64,000 nucleotides of DNA from Phlebopus portentosus (Eukaryota > Basidiomycota > Agaricomycetes > Boletales > Boletinellaceae): contig JAYXKI010000007.1 in NCBI GenBank assembly GCA_037892935.1, positions 1,798,001-1,862,000 of the forward strand, in the 5' to 3' direction. Position 1 is the first letter of the stretch, and each line of letters begins with the position of its first letter. The notes beneath the pieces are model-generated. The model had not been told where the DNA came from. It did not search any database and saw only the letters and a program-made list of their open reading frames with translations. A program made the position numbers and the translations under genes. Below are positions 34,529 to 44,946 of this stretch, piece after piece.

Positions 34529-35721
34529 CTAAAGGAATGATTGCAACCAAGGCATCATGAAACCAGAATACCAAAGGAACATCAGGTCAAACCACCATGC
34601 ACAGAGCAGTCTCGAGTACCCTTCCTCGTTGACGATACGCCTAATGCAATCAAAGAACCCTTTGTATGGATCTCCCTCGCTCCGAAGGCTGTGTTGAATT
34701 TAGTTCCGTTTATCCGAGCCCCATGGAATTCGCACGCACCTAACAACATCCTCTTCTGCGCCTGAATAAGCGACGCCCGAGCTCTCTGCTTGACCCTCCT
34801 GTTCAATAATCTCATAATCCCTCGGAGGATGGTTGCGTTGAATCGAAAGCCTAATTTGCACCACAGAAAGAGGACAGCTGATGAGAACGCTCACAATAGA
34901 AGCGACCAGGTAGATGCCGAGCTGTGTAGGTGACGATCTTGCTAAAGGATATCTCGTGGCGACGGTGAATGTCAATGTGTTGAGTAAGCTCATGACCAAA
35001 GTTCCGTGAACGATGGACAGAACAACAGATACCAAGAGTCCTGGGGTAAGAAACAGGAGCCAAGGGTGCTTTCGTTCTGTTACGGACAAGAGGATGCGCA
35101 ATGAGAAGACGGGATTATACCACGGTAATCTGTAAGGTGTTGTCATGGCACTTTTGTTCCAGCTGTGAGCTTACGAGACAATGAGCAATTCAGGAGATTC
35201 GTACCGGAATATTATCACCCGGATAGGCAGGACAATAATCTCGCTGAAAAGACTGACGGCAAGACTCTGCCACAAATCTCTTTTACGGGTGACTATAATT
35301 CCTGCTCGAATGAGCACGGGAATGGAAAGCGACAACGCTAAAAGCAACGAGCATGGCACTACAGTGGTTTAGCTGTGAAACCGGCCGGTATGACCAATAC
35401 GTATACGCACCGATTCCTTTGTAAAAACCAACTCGGCCCTGCATCAGATACGTATGTAGTTCTTGAGATGACAGGAAGGTAAAGTGCACATATATAGCGC
35501 ACCTCGAGTCGCTTCACCCTCTTCATCATGGCGAAATACGAGCTGACTCCAGCAACAGAATGGCTTCGGTTTCCTTCCTGGTCTAGTTCAATTCGCTTCG
35601 GCGAATAGTTTGAGCGATATTTGACGATAGTCGAAAAAAAGGGAAAGGTTGCAAGGTAGCCTATTGTCGGAATGGATATGAATAAGGTATACACAAGCGC
35701 GCGGTCCGCGAGTCCTGACAT
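34529..35721 (-). CDS. Degenerate SLC25-like membrane protein, copy A
   Basis: Exons 35503-35721, 35411-35438, 35205-35358, 34740-35150 and 34529-34679 encode 320 residues; the 28 nt second exon is conserved in copy B. Several hydrophobic segments are visible. Carrier-like signatures survive: GRVGFYKGI after the first segment, TTPYRLPWYNPVFSLR and ERKHPWLLFLTPGLL in the middle, and DCIRRIVNEEGYSRLL at the end. The canonical Px[DE]xx[KR] motifs are degraded, so transport activity is doubtful; it resembles Ugo1/MTCH-like derivatives of the mitochondrial carrier family. I recall such proteins being numerous in Agaricomycetes. It is divergent from kinase 1, with 292 bp between starts. The last intron acceptor was chosen to keep the frame into EGDPYKGFFD. 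Confidence 0.72.
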
Positions 35722-36013
35722 GGTTCGAATTTCGGTAAACGATGGTCTCGGAAACGATACAGTACGTCTGAGGCTGGATGGGAAAGGGATACGTGGAAAG
35801 TTTCGAGTTCAACCCTTTATGGAGAGAGGCAAATGACCTGCGCAGCAACGACATCTATAGAGATCAATACATCAATATGATTGCTGTGCCGGCGTTCACG
35901 CCCATTGTTCATCACTGGTGTCGCACGATTGCGCTGTGTTTGATGACAAGCCAGAATTCGCATCGAGAGGTCCATATGGACGACACGAAACTTGCACTTG
36001 TACTTATACGAGA

Positions 36014-37404
36014 ATGAGCGGCTCATCGACTGACTCTTCCGACCCGGTACCATTAATTTCGAACTCCAACCTACTACAGGTGCTCAAACCTCGCGTTCTC
36101 AACTGGCTGAGCCACCTGGATATATCGTCCAGTGTACTATACAAAGAGGAGGATTTCGTCAGTGGAGGAGGGTACGGGGACGTCTTCAAAGGCCACATTA
36201 CCCTTTCCGACCAGACAAAAGTCAACGTAGCAATCAAACGATTGCGCTTCTACATGAGAGAGGACATTCTGAGCGTTTGTAGCTCCGTGTTACTTGTAAC
36301 TGCGGGTTCAAACTAATCGCTTTTATTGCAGTTATTTGAGAAGGAGATCTATGTCTGGTCAAAGTTGCGACACAAGAATATTCTCCCATTGATTGGTTAC
36401 GCCTTTTCCAATGGTCATGGTTATCCACTGCTAGTATCTGAATGGATGGATAACGGGTCGGCATGGACTTACGTCCAGCAGAAACCGGACTGCAATTTAC
36501 TTCATATTGTTCGTCCTTCCCCATTCAGTGTATCCTATTGACTAATCCAACGCTACCCTCAGGTGGTTGGAATTGCACAAGGTCTCGAATACCTGCATGA
36601 CAAAGGGATAGTTCATTCAGATATCAAATCGGTGCGCTGTAAAATTTACAAAAGCCAATTACCCCTTCGAGCTAAGTAGTGGTTAGGACAACGTTCTCGT
36701 TTCGAGTTCCGGTGATGCTCTTATTTGCGACTTTGGCTGTTCTCGCATGATTACCGCAAGCCAGAGTCTGGCGAAACCTAGCAGTGGACTCAAGGGAACA
36801 CCACGCTATCAGGCCTACGAGCTACTCACAGATGGAGGATTCAAGGGATACACGAAGGAAGCAGACGTATGGGCGTTCGGTATGACCGTCTACGTAAGTA
36901 CTGACTTTGCTTCATAATTTAATGACATTAAGCACCTATCATCTATCAAAGGAACTTCTTGCACGACAACGTCCGTACTCCCATCTCTCTGATTCGCAAG
37001 TTCTGCTAGCCATTGTAAGGCGTGAGCTTCCACAGCCTCCTCCTTCATTCACACCAAGTATCTGGCGTGATTCAGGAGTGAATCGGACACTTTGGGAAGT
37101 CTGCCAGCACTGTTGGATACATGACCCTTCGATCCGTATTGATATTGCGACTGTGTTGGCTGATCTACGGCTTCCACGGGGACGACGGGGCCCAAGGATA
37201 ACTTCCATCGATTCAGATGACAACATAGGAGGAACAGATATGGGGCAAAGCGCCTCGGGAGAACTGACCTATGCTGACTTACTTGATTCGAACTTGTTAC
37301 AATCAGCCACAACGGAACATTGGTGGTCTTCGTTTTTTTCATTTGAGATGCTGGTTTTTGTTCTCATTCTATTGTATGTGATTATTTTTATTCTATTTTA
37401 CTGA
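36014..37404 (+). CDS. Protein kinase with C-terminal membrane anchor, copy 1
   Basis: Exons 36014-36274, 36332-36508, 36563-36631, 36687-36893 and 36952-37404 encode 388 residues. The glycine loop is GGGYGDVF, the ATP lysine is Lys75 (VAIK), the catalytic loop is VHSDIKSDN (Asp166, in place of HRD), the metal motif is DFG (Asp184), and the activation segment ends in GTPRYQAYE. The set is complete, so activity is plausible. The sequence style is that of the TKL-like kinases common in mushrooms. The last 22 or so residues (from FEMLVFVLILLYV) form one hydrophobic helix that ends at the stop, a tail-anchor arrangement with the kinase facing the cytosol. Acidic, serine-rich linker precedes the anchor. 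It is flanked by carrier-like genes on both sides. Confidence 0.88.
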
Positions 37405-37567
37405 TCAAACAGTATCTCGGTCTATTTATTACTCTCAGCACGCTACCAGATTGACTCCCTAGCCAGCATCAACTTCTATCCAAAAAGTATCAATGTCATC
37501 TAGAACTACATCTACGTGATTATGGAAGGAATATCCACCGCCATACAGGCTTACTTCACCCCTTGAC

Positions 37568-38909
37568 CTATGGGATTTGGATAAAGAGCAACTTCTCACG
37601 GCCACTAATCATCTTCACAAGCACAAGAGGCAGCATCCAACAATTTATGACGAAGACGTAACCCCATCCGCGAAATAGAGCTGCGTATCCTTCCTCAAAT
37701 ACAATGCGTCGGATGCAGTCAACAAGTCCGGTGTAGGGTCGGCTATCCCAATGCAGCCTGCTGCGAAACCAAATCGTATCACACACAATGCTCATCCCAC
37801 ATGTATATGAGAGCTTACTTACATTGGTATATTCTTCTCTGGTTCAGTTTTCTCTTCAGAGACACTCTCTGCAGTGCGCTGACTGCACTGAACAGAAAGT
37901 CTAGCGAAGACAACGTCAAAGAGACACTGAACAGCGGTCTGGACGATCTCATTCGTGAGTAATGCGCAGAATCGCGCAAGTGGCCATCTTGAGAAAAGAC
38001 TCGATGGATCCTCCTTGTTCCCGTTGACTGCAGATGTCAGGGGCCGAGCAAGGATGATTGAATATACCTCATAAAGGAATTCCGCTAGGAAGAGTCCAGG
38101 AGTGAGATACAAAAGCCACGGACGACGACGTTCGGCTTCACTCAGTAGGACGCGGAACGAATGGGCAGGATTGAACCAAGGTAATTTGTGAGGAGTAGTA
38201 ATGGCACTATTTGCGTATCAGTACGACGAGTGGAGAAGCAGCCAGAACACATAGCACTTACCGATTGATTATAATGCTAAAAGGCAGGGAGAAAGCCATC
38301 CGGAAGAGTTTGTTCGCGAGTTGTCCCTGAACACTTTGAGTTGGCTGTTCGATATTGCCGCCTTTGCTTAGTAGTACGAGAAAGACTATACAGCCGATGA
38401 GGGCTTGCTTGATGCAGCTCGGCACTAAAATGATTTCAGTGAGCAGAAGGACCACAATGGAACAGAACACGGGAGCATACCGAAGCCTTTGTATAACCCG
38501 CCCCAGCTCTGTGATAGATGCAAAAGTATAAGATAAGAAGTATCTCGAAGCGCATTCATCAGCGTACCTCAAGTTTCAACACCTTATTAAACATGCTGGA
38601 ATAAGACTTCACTGCGGGCTCCGAGCCAGTCTGCGTCGGATTTTCATCCATTGTGCCTTCTCCTTCTGTCTGGCGAGAAGGTAAGTAGTTGACGCGGTAC
38701 TTGAGCAGAACGGCTTGAAAAGGGAACGAAATAACGAAAGCAATGATAAATATGCTGGCAGTGATTATGCCAGTAAGAATTAGCTGAGCTATAACTTGGA
38801 ACGCTGCTGTCACAAGTTTCTGGACATCCTCCGGGTTGGAGATATTGGAAAGCGGGGCTGAGACGTTCATAGCCGCAGAGTCCGTGGAGGTTGCGTCTGA
38901 GAAGTTCAT
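37568..38909 (-). CDS. Degenerate SLC25-like membrane protein, copy B
   Basis: Exons 38568-38909, 38481-38508, 38262-38424, 37823-38206 and 37568-37757 give 368 residues with consistent phases. A hydrophobic N-terminal segment ends in FPFQAVLLKYRVNYLP. The tiny 28 nt exon encodes SWGGLYKGF. The middle has TTPHKLPWFNPAHSFR and ERRRPWLLYLTPGLF. The last exon carries DCIRRIVFEEGYAALFRGW, close to the carrier-family EGxxxLFRG signature. The last intron has a tandem CAGCAG acceptor, either use keeping the frame. It is convergent with kinase 1. Function is unknown; membrane location is likely mitochondrial by family, but targeting was not shown. Confidence 0.75.
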
Positions 38910-39737
38910 GGTGGTATCTAGCGAGCATGCGATACCGAACGTTGCACCTTAAATACCTTGTTCACTGCGTCCACCACAATGAATCATTCATCACGCCCAT
39001 CGTGATTGCCGGCCTGAAGGCTGGTCGAGCGCTCTAATACCGAAACTTCTGATGACCCGTGCCGGTTCCTATGCCATCGAGGCGATGTATGCGTTGCATC
39101 ATCCAAGCACCGGAAACAACTACCCTGCTACGAGCTTAGGGACCATCACAGCCTATCTCATATGTCTTTGGAGAGAATATCCAGTTCCAGAGACGAAAAC
39201 ACCGGCTGCTGCGGTTTCTAGTCAGTGATTTCCGAATACGAGCACGATCTTGACCATCGGGCAATCCTCAAAGAAGAGCTCAGAATGCGTGCTGTCTCAG
39301 ATGCCCGCTACATCATGATGCGTAGCTACTGGCTTGTGCTCTTCTGATTGTCTACGTGGAAGTGCATCATAGAGTTTATTTTTGTAGACATCAAGGTTCA
39401 CCGCTTGGGCGTTAGCATTCACTACGAATCATTGTTCTCATAACGGAATCAACGAGTATGTCCGCATCCAAACATTAAACCACCAGCTAGCTTGATCAAG
39501 ACGTGCTCAGAAAATACCCATGCACGGCACGAAGCTCCCTCCCAAATATGGAGATATCATCAATTATATAATATAGATCCTGAAACTCTGAGTGGCGTGG
39601 GAGTCTCTGCGAACGTGCCTAGAGACGGCTCCGTCCTTCAGACAATCCGGCTGTGTTTTGATGAGCATTCGTATCGAAGAGATCCTAATACTAATAGATA
39701 TGCGTGATACGAGCCTTGCACTTGTTCTTATACGAGA
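38910..39737. other. Duplicated spacer upstream of kinase copy 2
   Basis: It contains the shared promoter region of carrier B and kinase copy 2. The part at 38940-39530 has a diverged second copy at 41870-42370. No gene is recognised. Confidence 0.6.
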
Positions 39738-40600
39738 ATAAGTGGCTCACCAGTTGACCCTTCCGAAACGTTACTTTCGAACCCCAATCTGCTGCAGGTG
39801 CTGAAGCCTCGTATACCTGATTGGTTGAGTCACCTGGATCTATCATCCCCTGTACTGTTCAAAGAGGGGGCTTTTGTCAGCGGAGGAGGGTACGGAGACG
39901 TTTTCAAAGGTCACATCACCCTTACCGACCAGACAAAACTCAAGGTAGCAATCAAACGGCTACGCTTCTACATGAGAGAGGATATCTTGAATGTTAGTAA
40001 CTTCGCGGAGCTTATTTGACCTCGAACTAATCTGCTTGCTTGCAGTTATTTGAGAAGGAGATCTATGTCTAGTCAAAGTTGAGGCACAAGAATTTTCTTC
40101 CAATGATTGGTTACGCCTTCTCCAACGGCCGTGGTTACCCACTGCTTATATCTGAATGGATGGACAACGGGTCAGCATGGACCTGTGTCCAGCAGAATTC
40201 AAACTGCGATCTGCTTCATCTTGTCTGTCCCCGCGTCGCTCTGTTAGCGCCCATCCTGTTGACCAATCTGTTATTATCTTTAGGTGACCGGGATAGCGCA
40301 AGGTCTCGATCTGCACGAGAAAGGCGTTGTTCATTCGGATTAAAAACCAGTGCGCTGCTCAGAATGTCGAATCAGCCAGTCCTCCAAAGCTAACTGTCGC
40401 TTAGGACAACGTTCTCGTTTCCGATTCCGGCGATGCTCTTATCTGTGACTTCGGCTGTTCTCGCATGACTACTGCCAGTCAGAGTCTGACAAAGATCAGT
40501 AGTGGACCAAACGGAACACCGCGTTACCAGACCTACGAATGACTGATAGGGAGGGGAGGCAAAGGATACACAAAAGAAGCAGATGTGTAGGCATTTGGTT
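39738..40600 (+). pseudogene. Protein kinase, copy 2, decayed
   Basis: It follows kinase 1 closely (GGGYGDVFKGHITL, VAIKRLRF, ICDFGCSRM are kept) with the same intron positions. The start ATG has become ATA at 39738. A TAG replaces a Trp codon at 40070-40072 (in EIYV-SKL). The catalytic loop has lost residues around LEYLHD and has a stop after HSD. More stops occur near 40540 and 40588. It also lacks the C-terminal part with the membrane anchor. Confidence 0.93.
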
Positions 40601-40650
40601 TATTATGAGAGCCTCAGCGACATCTACTTGTAGAAACTGCACGTAAGCGG

Positions 40651-41820
40651 TCATGGGAGAAAATATATCCATACTTCTCCCAATGAGCGACCTCGATGTG
40701 GACAACGAACAATCATTGTACAGCCGCTAATTGTCTTCACATCCATCAAAGGAAGCCTCCACCAAGTTGTGACAAAGGCGTAACCACATCCGCGGAACAG
40801 AGCCGTATACTCTTCTTCCAGTACGATGCGTTGGATGCAGTTCAGAAGCCCAGTGTGGGGACCGCTAGCAGCATGAAGTCTGTTGCAGAAACGAATCGTG
40901 TTACCCACAACGCTCCTATAGTATGTGTATGAGAGGCTACTTACATTGGTACATTCTTTTCCGGTTCAGTCCCCTCTTCAGAGACATTCTCTGCGGCACG
41001 CCGATTGCATTGAACAGACGTCTGGCGAAGGCAACTTCAAAGAGACTGCACAGCGGTCTGAACGATCTCATTCGTGAGTAATGCGCAGAATCGCGCAAGT
41101 GGCCATCTTGAGAAAAGACTCGATGGATCTTCCTTGTTCCCGTTGACTGCAGATGCTAGGGGCCGAGCAAGGATGATTGAATATACCTCATAAAGGAATT
41201 CCGCTAGGAAGAGTCCAGGAGTGAGATACAAAAGCCACGGACGACGACGTTCGGCTTCACTCAGTAGGACGCGGAACGAATGGGCAGGATTGAACCAAGG
41301 TAACTTGTGAGGAGTAGTAATGGCACTATTTCCGTATCAGTACGACAAGCGGAGAAGCAGCCACAACACATAGCACTTACCGATTGATTATAATGCTAAA
41401 AGGCAGGGAGAAAGCCATCCGGACGAGTTTGTTTGCGAGTTGTCCCTGAACACTTTGAGTTGGCTGTTCGACATTGCCGCCTTTGCTGTAAAATACGAGA
41501 AAGACTATACAGCCAATGAGGGCTTGCTTGATACAGGTAGCCACTAAAATGACTTCAGTGAGCAGGAGGACCACAATGGAATAGAACACGGGAGCATACC
41601 GAAGCCTTTATATAACCCGTCCGTTGACGCGGTACTTGAGCAGAACAGCTTGAAAAGGGAAAGAAATAACGAAAGCAATGATAAATATGCTGGTAGTGAT
41701 TAGCCCAGTAAGAATTAGTTGAGCTATAGCTTGGAACGCTGCTGTCACAAGTTTCTGGACATCCTCCGGGTTGGAGATATTGGAAAGCGGGGCTGAGACG
41801 TTCATAGCTGGAAAGTCCAC
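40651..41820 (-). pseudogene. SLC25-like membrane protein, copy C, decayed
   Basis: It is nearly identical in large parts to carrier B but has a deletion that joins KYRVN directly to the end of the small exon 2, producing a stop (near 41608-41625). It also carries a frame change after IVQTAVQSL near 41037. The final exon (40651-40890) remains recognisable (NCIQRIVLEEEYTALFRGC). Confidence 0.9.
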
Positions 41821-42383
41821 GGAGCTTGCGTTTGAGAAGTCATGTTGCTATTTGGCAATCATGCGGTGCCGAAGATTGCACCTCAAATACCTTGTTCACT
41901 GCGCTCGCCACAATGAATCATTCATCACGCCCATCGTGATGACCTGCTAGAGCACTCTGACACCTGAAACTTCTTGCGATGACTTCCGACCGATCCTACA
42001 CTAGCGATATAGATGTGTTGCACCATCAACGCGCCGGAAACAACTACCCCGCTGCGAACTGGGGGATCATCGCAGCCTATCGCCTATGCTTCTGAAGAAC
42101 ATATCCAAATCCAGAGAACACGGATGCTGTTACAACGACCATAAATGAAATGACGAAACCGGAAATTTACTGCTCAGCCTGTGTACTCCTGCTTGTTTAC
42201 AGAGACGCGTATCGCAGAGTTTTATCTTTGCAGACATCAAAGTTCATCGCTCGGACGTCAAAATTTATCACGAACTATGGTTCCCGTAACGCAGTGAGCA
42301 AGTACATCCATGTCCAATACCAAGCTAGCAGCTAGCTTGATCGTAACGTGACCGGAAAGATCCACGCATGATCATGAATCACT

Positions 42384-43577
42384 TCAGAAGAGAAACGGAA
42401 GCCACCAACACCTCGTAATAAGATCATACCACCATATACGAAACAGCGCCGACAACCCCTCTTCATTCACAATGCGCTTCACGCAGTCTACGAAGCCGGT
42501 ATAGGGGAGATTGCCGGCTACATCCCTCCTGCATCAATAAATCAGTATCAAGATAACTGAGCGATCTGAGAGGTGATCTTTACTTCGTAATTTTACTATC
42601 TGGTGATGCATCATCGCTAGTCCGATCGCTGCGCTGCACACAGAGTCGCGCAGAGACCCCATCAAGAAGACACTTGACGGTGGAGTTCAGTAAAGCGAAA
42701 CCGAGCAAGGAAACAAAGCGGGCAAGTGAACGTTTCGGTTTCGTGATTGATTGATCTTTTCCATAATTAGGGGCTATTATTTCCTTGAAGAGGTTAGGAA
42801 AAGCGTAGGCGTCGTACGCAAGCGCGAGGGCATCCGATACGAGGACTCCGGGTGCCAGAAATAAGAGCCAGGGATGACGACGCTCTGCTTCCGTAAGGAG
42901 CGCATTGAGCGAGAGGGTAGAATCGAACCATGGTAATTTATAGCAACACGTAGTAGCTCTATTGTTTCGATAAGTAAGTAAGTATTCCAAGTCGGTATGG
43001 ATCGGGTGAATGATAATTACCGCATCGCAACGATTTTGACGGGTAGGAAAAGCAGTATCTTGAAGGTCCGATAAGCGAGGTCATTTACACGATTCCCTGG
43101 AGATCTCGAAAAGGCTCCTTCACTGCTCATAAAGAACCTGACAAGAAGCTGATTGATCACTAAGCAAACGATATACTCCAGCAACCAAGGCACTGGAGTA
43201 GGAATCCGTTCATGAAGTTCGTTTACTGGAAAAGAGAGATACGAAATGCACTGAATCCTTTGTAGAAGCCAGAATCCCTGTAATAATATCACCTGTAAGT
43301 GGGAAGGAATATACTAAGCTATGCGGGGCCTGGCTTACCTCGACGCGTAACACCCTCTTCAACATTCCAAAGTATGATCTCACAACACCTTCCCCGGACT
43401 CTAGTACGCGCTCCCATCAAGACTCGCTCGCCTAGGAACGCAGTTCACTCTGTACTTGATCACGGTGGTACTGAACGGAAACCAGAGAACCGAGAAGACA
43501 AAGTGCGCCACGCTAAAGCCGGCAAAGAACATATCCGAGATTTGCGGTCGAGGAGTAGCGGGCTCTGTGGAGTTCAT
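42384..43577 (-). pseudogene. SLC25-like membrane protein, copy D, probably broken
   Basis: It has the same architecture as copies A and B: start at 43577, a middle exon with CCYKLPWFDSTLSL and ERRHPWLLFLAPGVL (42592-42957), and a last exon with DCVKRIVNEEGLSALFR ending at 42384. A frame change in exon 1 near 43425-43440 runs into TAG, and the small second exon is 26 rather than 28 nt long. Both faults argue against a functional protein. All other joins are intact, so decay is recent or the faults are sequence errors. Confidence 0.7.
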
Positions 43578-44154
43578 CGTCGTTAGATGCGTACGTGTTT
43601 AATCGAAAAGCTTTGAACGAAGAGGGGGCTTTTACAGGATACCTCTGACGCTGTTTCGCTTGGCCTTTTTATGATGCATTGCCTGGGCGCCTCGCACGTA
43701 CTGATTGATACTCCCCTTAATCATGAGTCGGCAATCTAGCGCTGTAATCAATAAGTGTTCGTATCAAGACGTAAGAAAGTAACATCTATTTACCACGACG
43801 TGGCATGCACATATTGATTATCTGGCTCGATGGACGACTGTAGATGCGAAAGCTACAGTGAAGCTGGTACTCCAACAACTTAGGGCGCGGCAGAGGTCGA
43901 TAACATTTTGATGGTCTCGTCTGCATTTGCAAAGTCGATAACAGGACAAACGATCTACAGCGAAACCCGTTCATAATTCAGAGGACACGTGCACAGCAAA
44001 TACGTACAATGGACGGACGGTGTAGTGTGGAGAGGAGGCTGACATCGCCATCTTTTGGAGAATGTACAAGTAAACTCAACAATGGACAAGGCTGATTGAA
44101 TGAAACGATACGAGTTCTAAACATGCATCGCTGCAAACGCCATCTAAACATCGA
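43578..44154. other. Intergenic spacer, nothing recognised
   Basis: It contains the upstream flank of carrier D and the 3' flank of the Sm D1 gene. No frame is convincing. Confidence 0.55.
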
Positions 44155-44621
44155 TCACCGACCCCTGCCTCGTCCGCGTCCACGTCCACGCCCACGATCA
44201 ACACCACGGCCGCGCCCACCACGCCCACGAGCTTCATCCTTCTTCCTGATTTTCGGCTTCGGAGCATCATCGACAAGAAGAGTATCGAGGGGTAAGGCGT
44301 CAGGTAGAACGAAATAACGGATGTTGTTGCCGCGAATGGAAAGCGTGTCGAGTGACTGCGGCTCGCGGTTGCGCATTGTCATCTTGACGGTTTTGAGATG
44401 GGTGTTCATCTGCATGTCTACGCCTGAAAAAAGGGGATTGTCGTCAGAGGCGAACAAAACGACAAAGGCGAGTGTACGTACCTGTGATGGTTCCATGGAC
44501 GATAGAACCGTTTTTAAGTTCGATTGTTACAGTTTCATTGTTCAGTTTCATCAAAAACCTATGAAAACATTAGCACGGGAGCATTTTACATTGAGAATTG
44601 TTGTTACCTGACGAGCTTCAT
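44155..44621 (-). CDS. SMD1: Small nuclear ribonucleoprotein Sm D1
   Basis: Exons 44608-44621 (only 14 nt), 44482-44558 and 44155-44423 encode 119 residues, the usual size for Sm D1. It is part of the heptameric Sm ring on U1, U2, U4 and U5 snRNAs. The Sm1 motif ([22 protein letters not shown]) spans the exon 2 to 3 join with [10 protein letters not shown]. The Sm2 motif is [14 protein letters not shown]. The tail is an RG-rich repeat, the normal site of arginine methylation for SMN-type assembly. The very short first exon (MKLV plus two bases) is a common arrangement for Sm genes. Confidence 0.97.
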
Positions 44622-44946
44622 GGTTGACTGAACTGTGCAACACGAGTCGTCGCGACTGACTTGAAGAGAAGAGAAAGTTGTGACCTAACCGTCACGCGTA
44701 ATCCTATCTCATATGATATTACATAATTACATGCTACAAATTGGGAAGGTGCAAGTGGTAATTTCTAGAAAGAATGGAGTCCTAGAGTCAGCGCTCCGCT
44801 CCAAGTCGACCGAGAACCGCCATGACTCGCCTTTGTCACAGCACAGGGGAGATGGTATATATGTAGTAGTCACGAGGGTCATTCCTCTGTCTTCCACCCT
44901 CAAGACCAGTGCACATCCCTAAATCAATACCACAGAAACTTCGACC

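Larger units (their letters stand above)
35930..39530. repeat. Tandem duplication unit 1 (kinase 1 and carrier B)
   Basis: Kinase 1, carrier B and the flank up to about 39530 recur as a diverged second unit at 39640-42370 in the same order and orientation. Matching flanks include the leader CTTGCACTTGTACTTATACGAGAAT (35990-36014 versus 39716-39739) and the sequence around CCAGCTAGCTTGATC (39483 versus 42326). Boundaries are approximate. Confidence 0.85.
39640..42370. repeat. Tandem duplication unit 2 (decayed kinase and carrier)
   Basis: This is the second copy of the unit at 35930-39530, holding a broken kinase and a broken carrier. Both genes of the unit have lost coding capacity. Confidence 0.85.
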
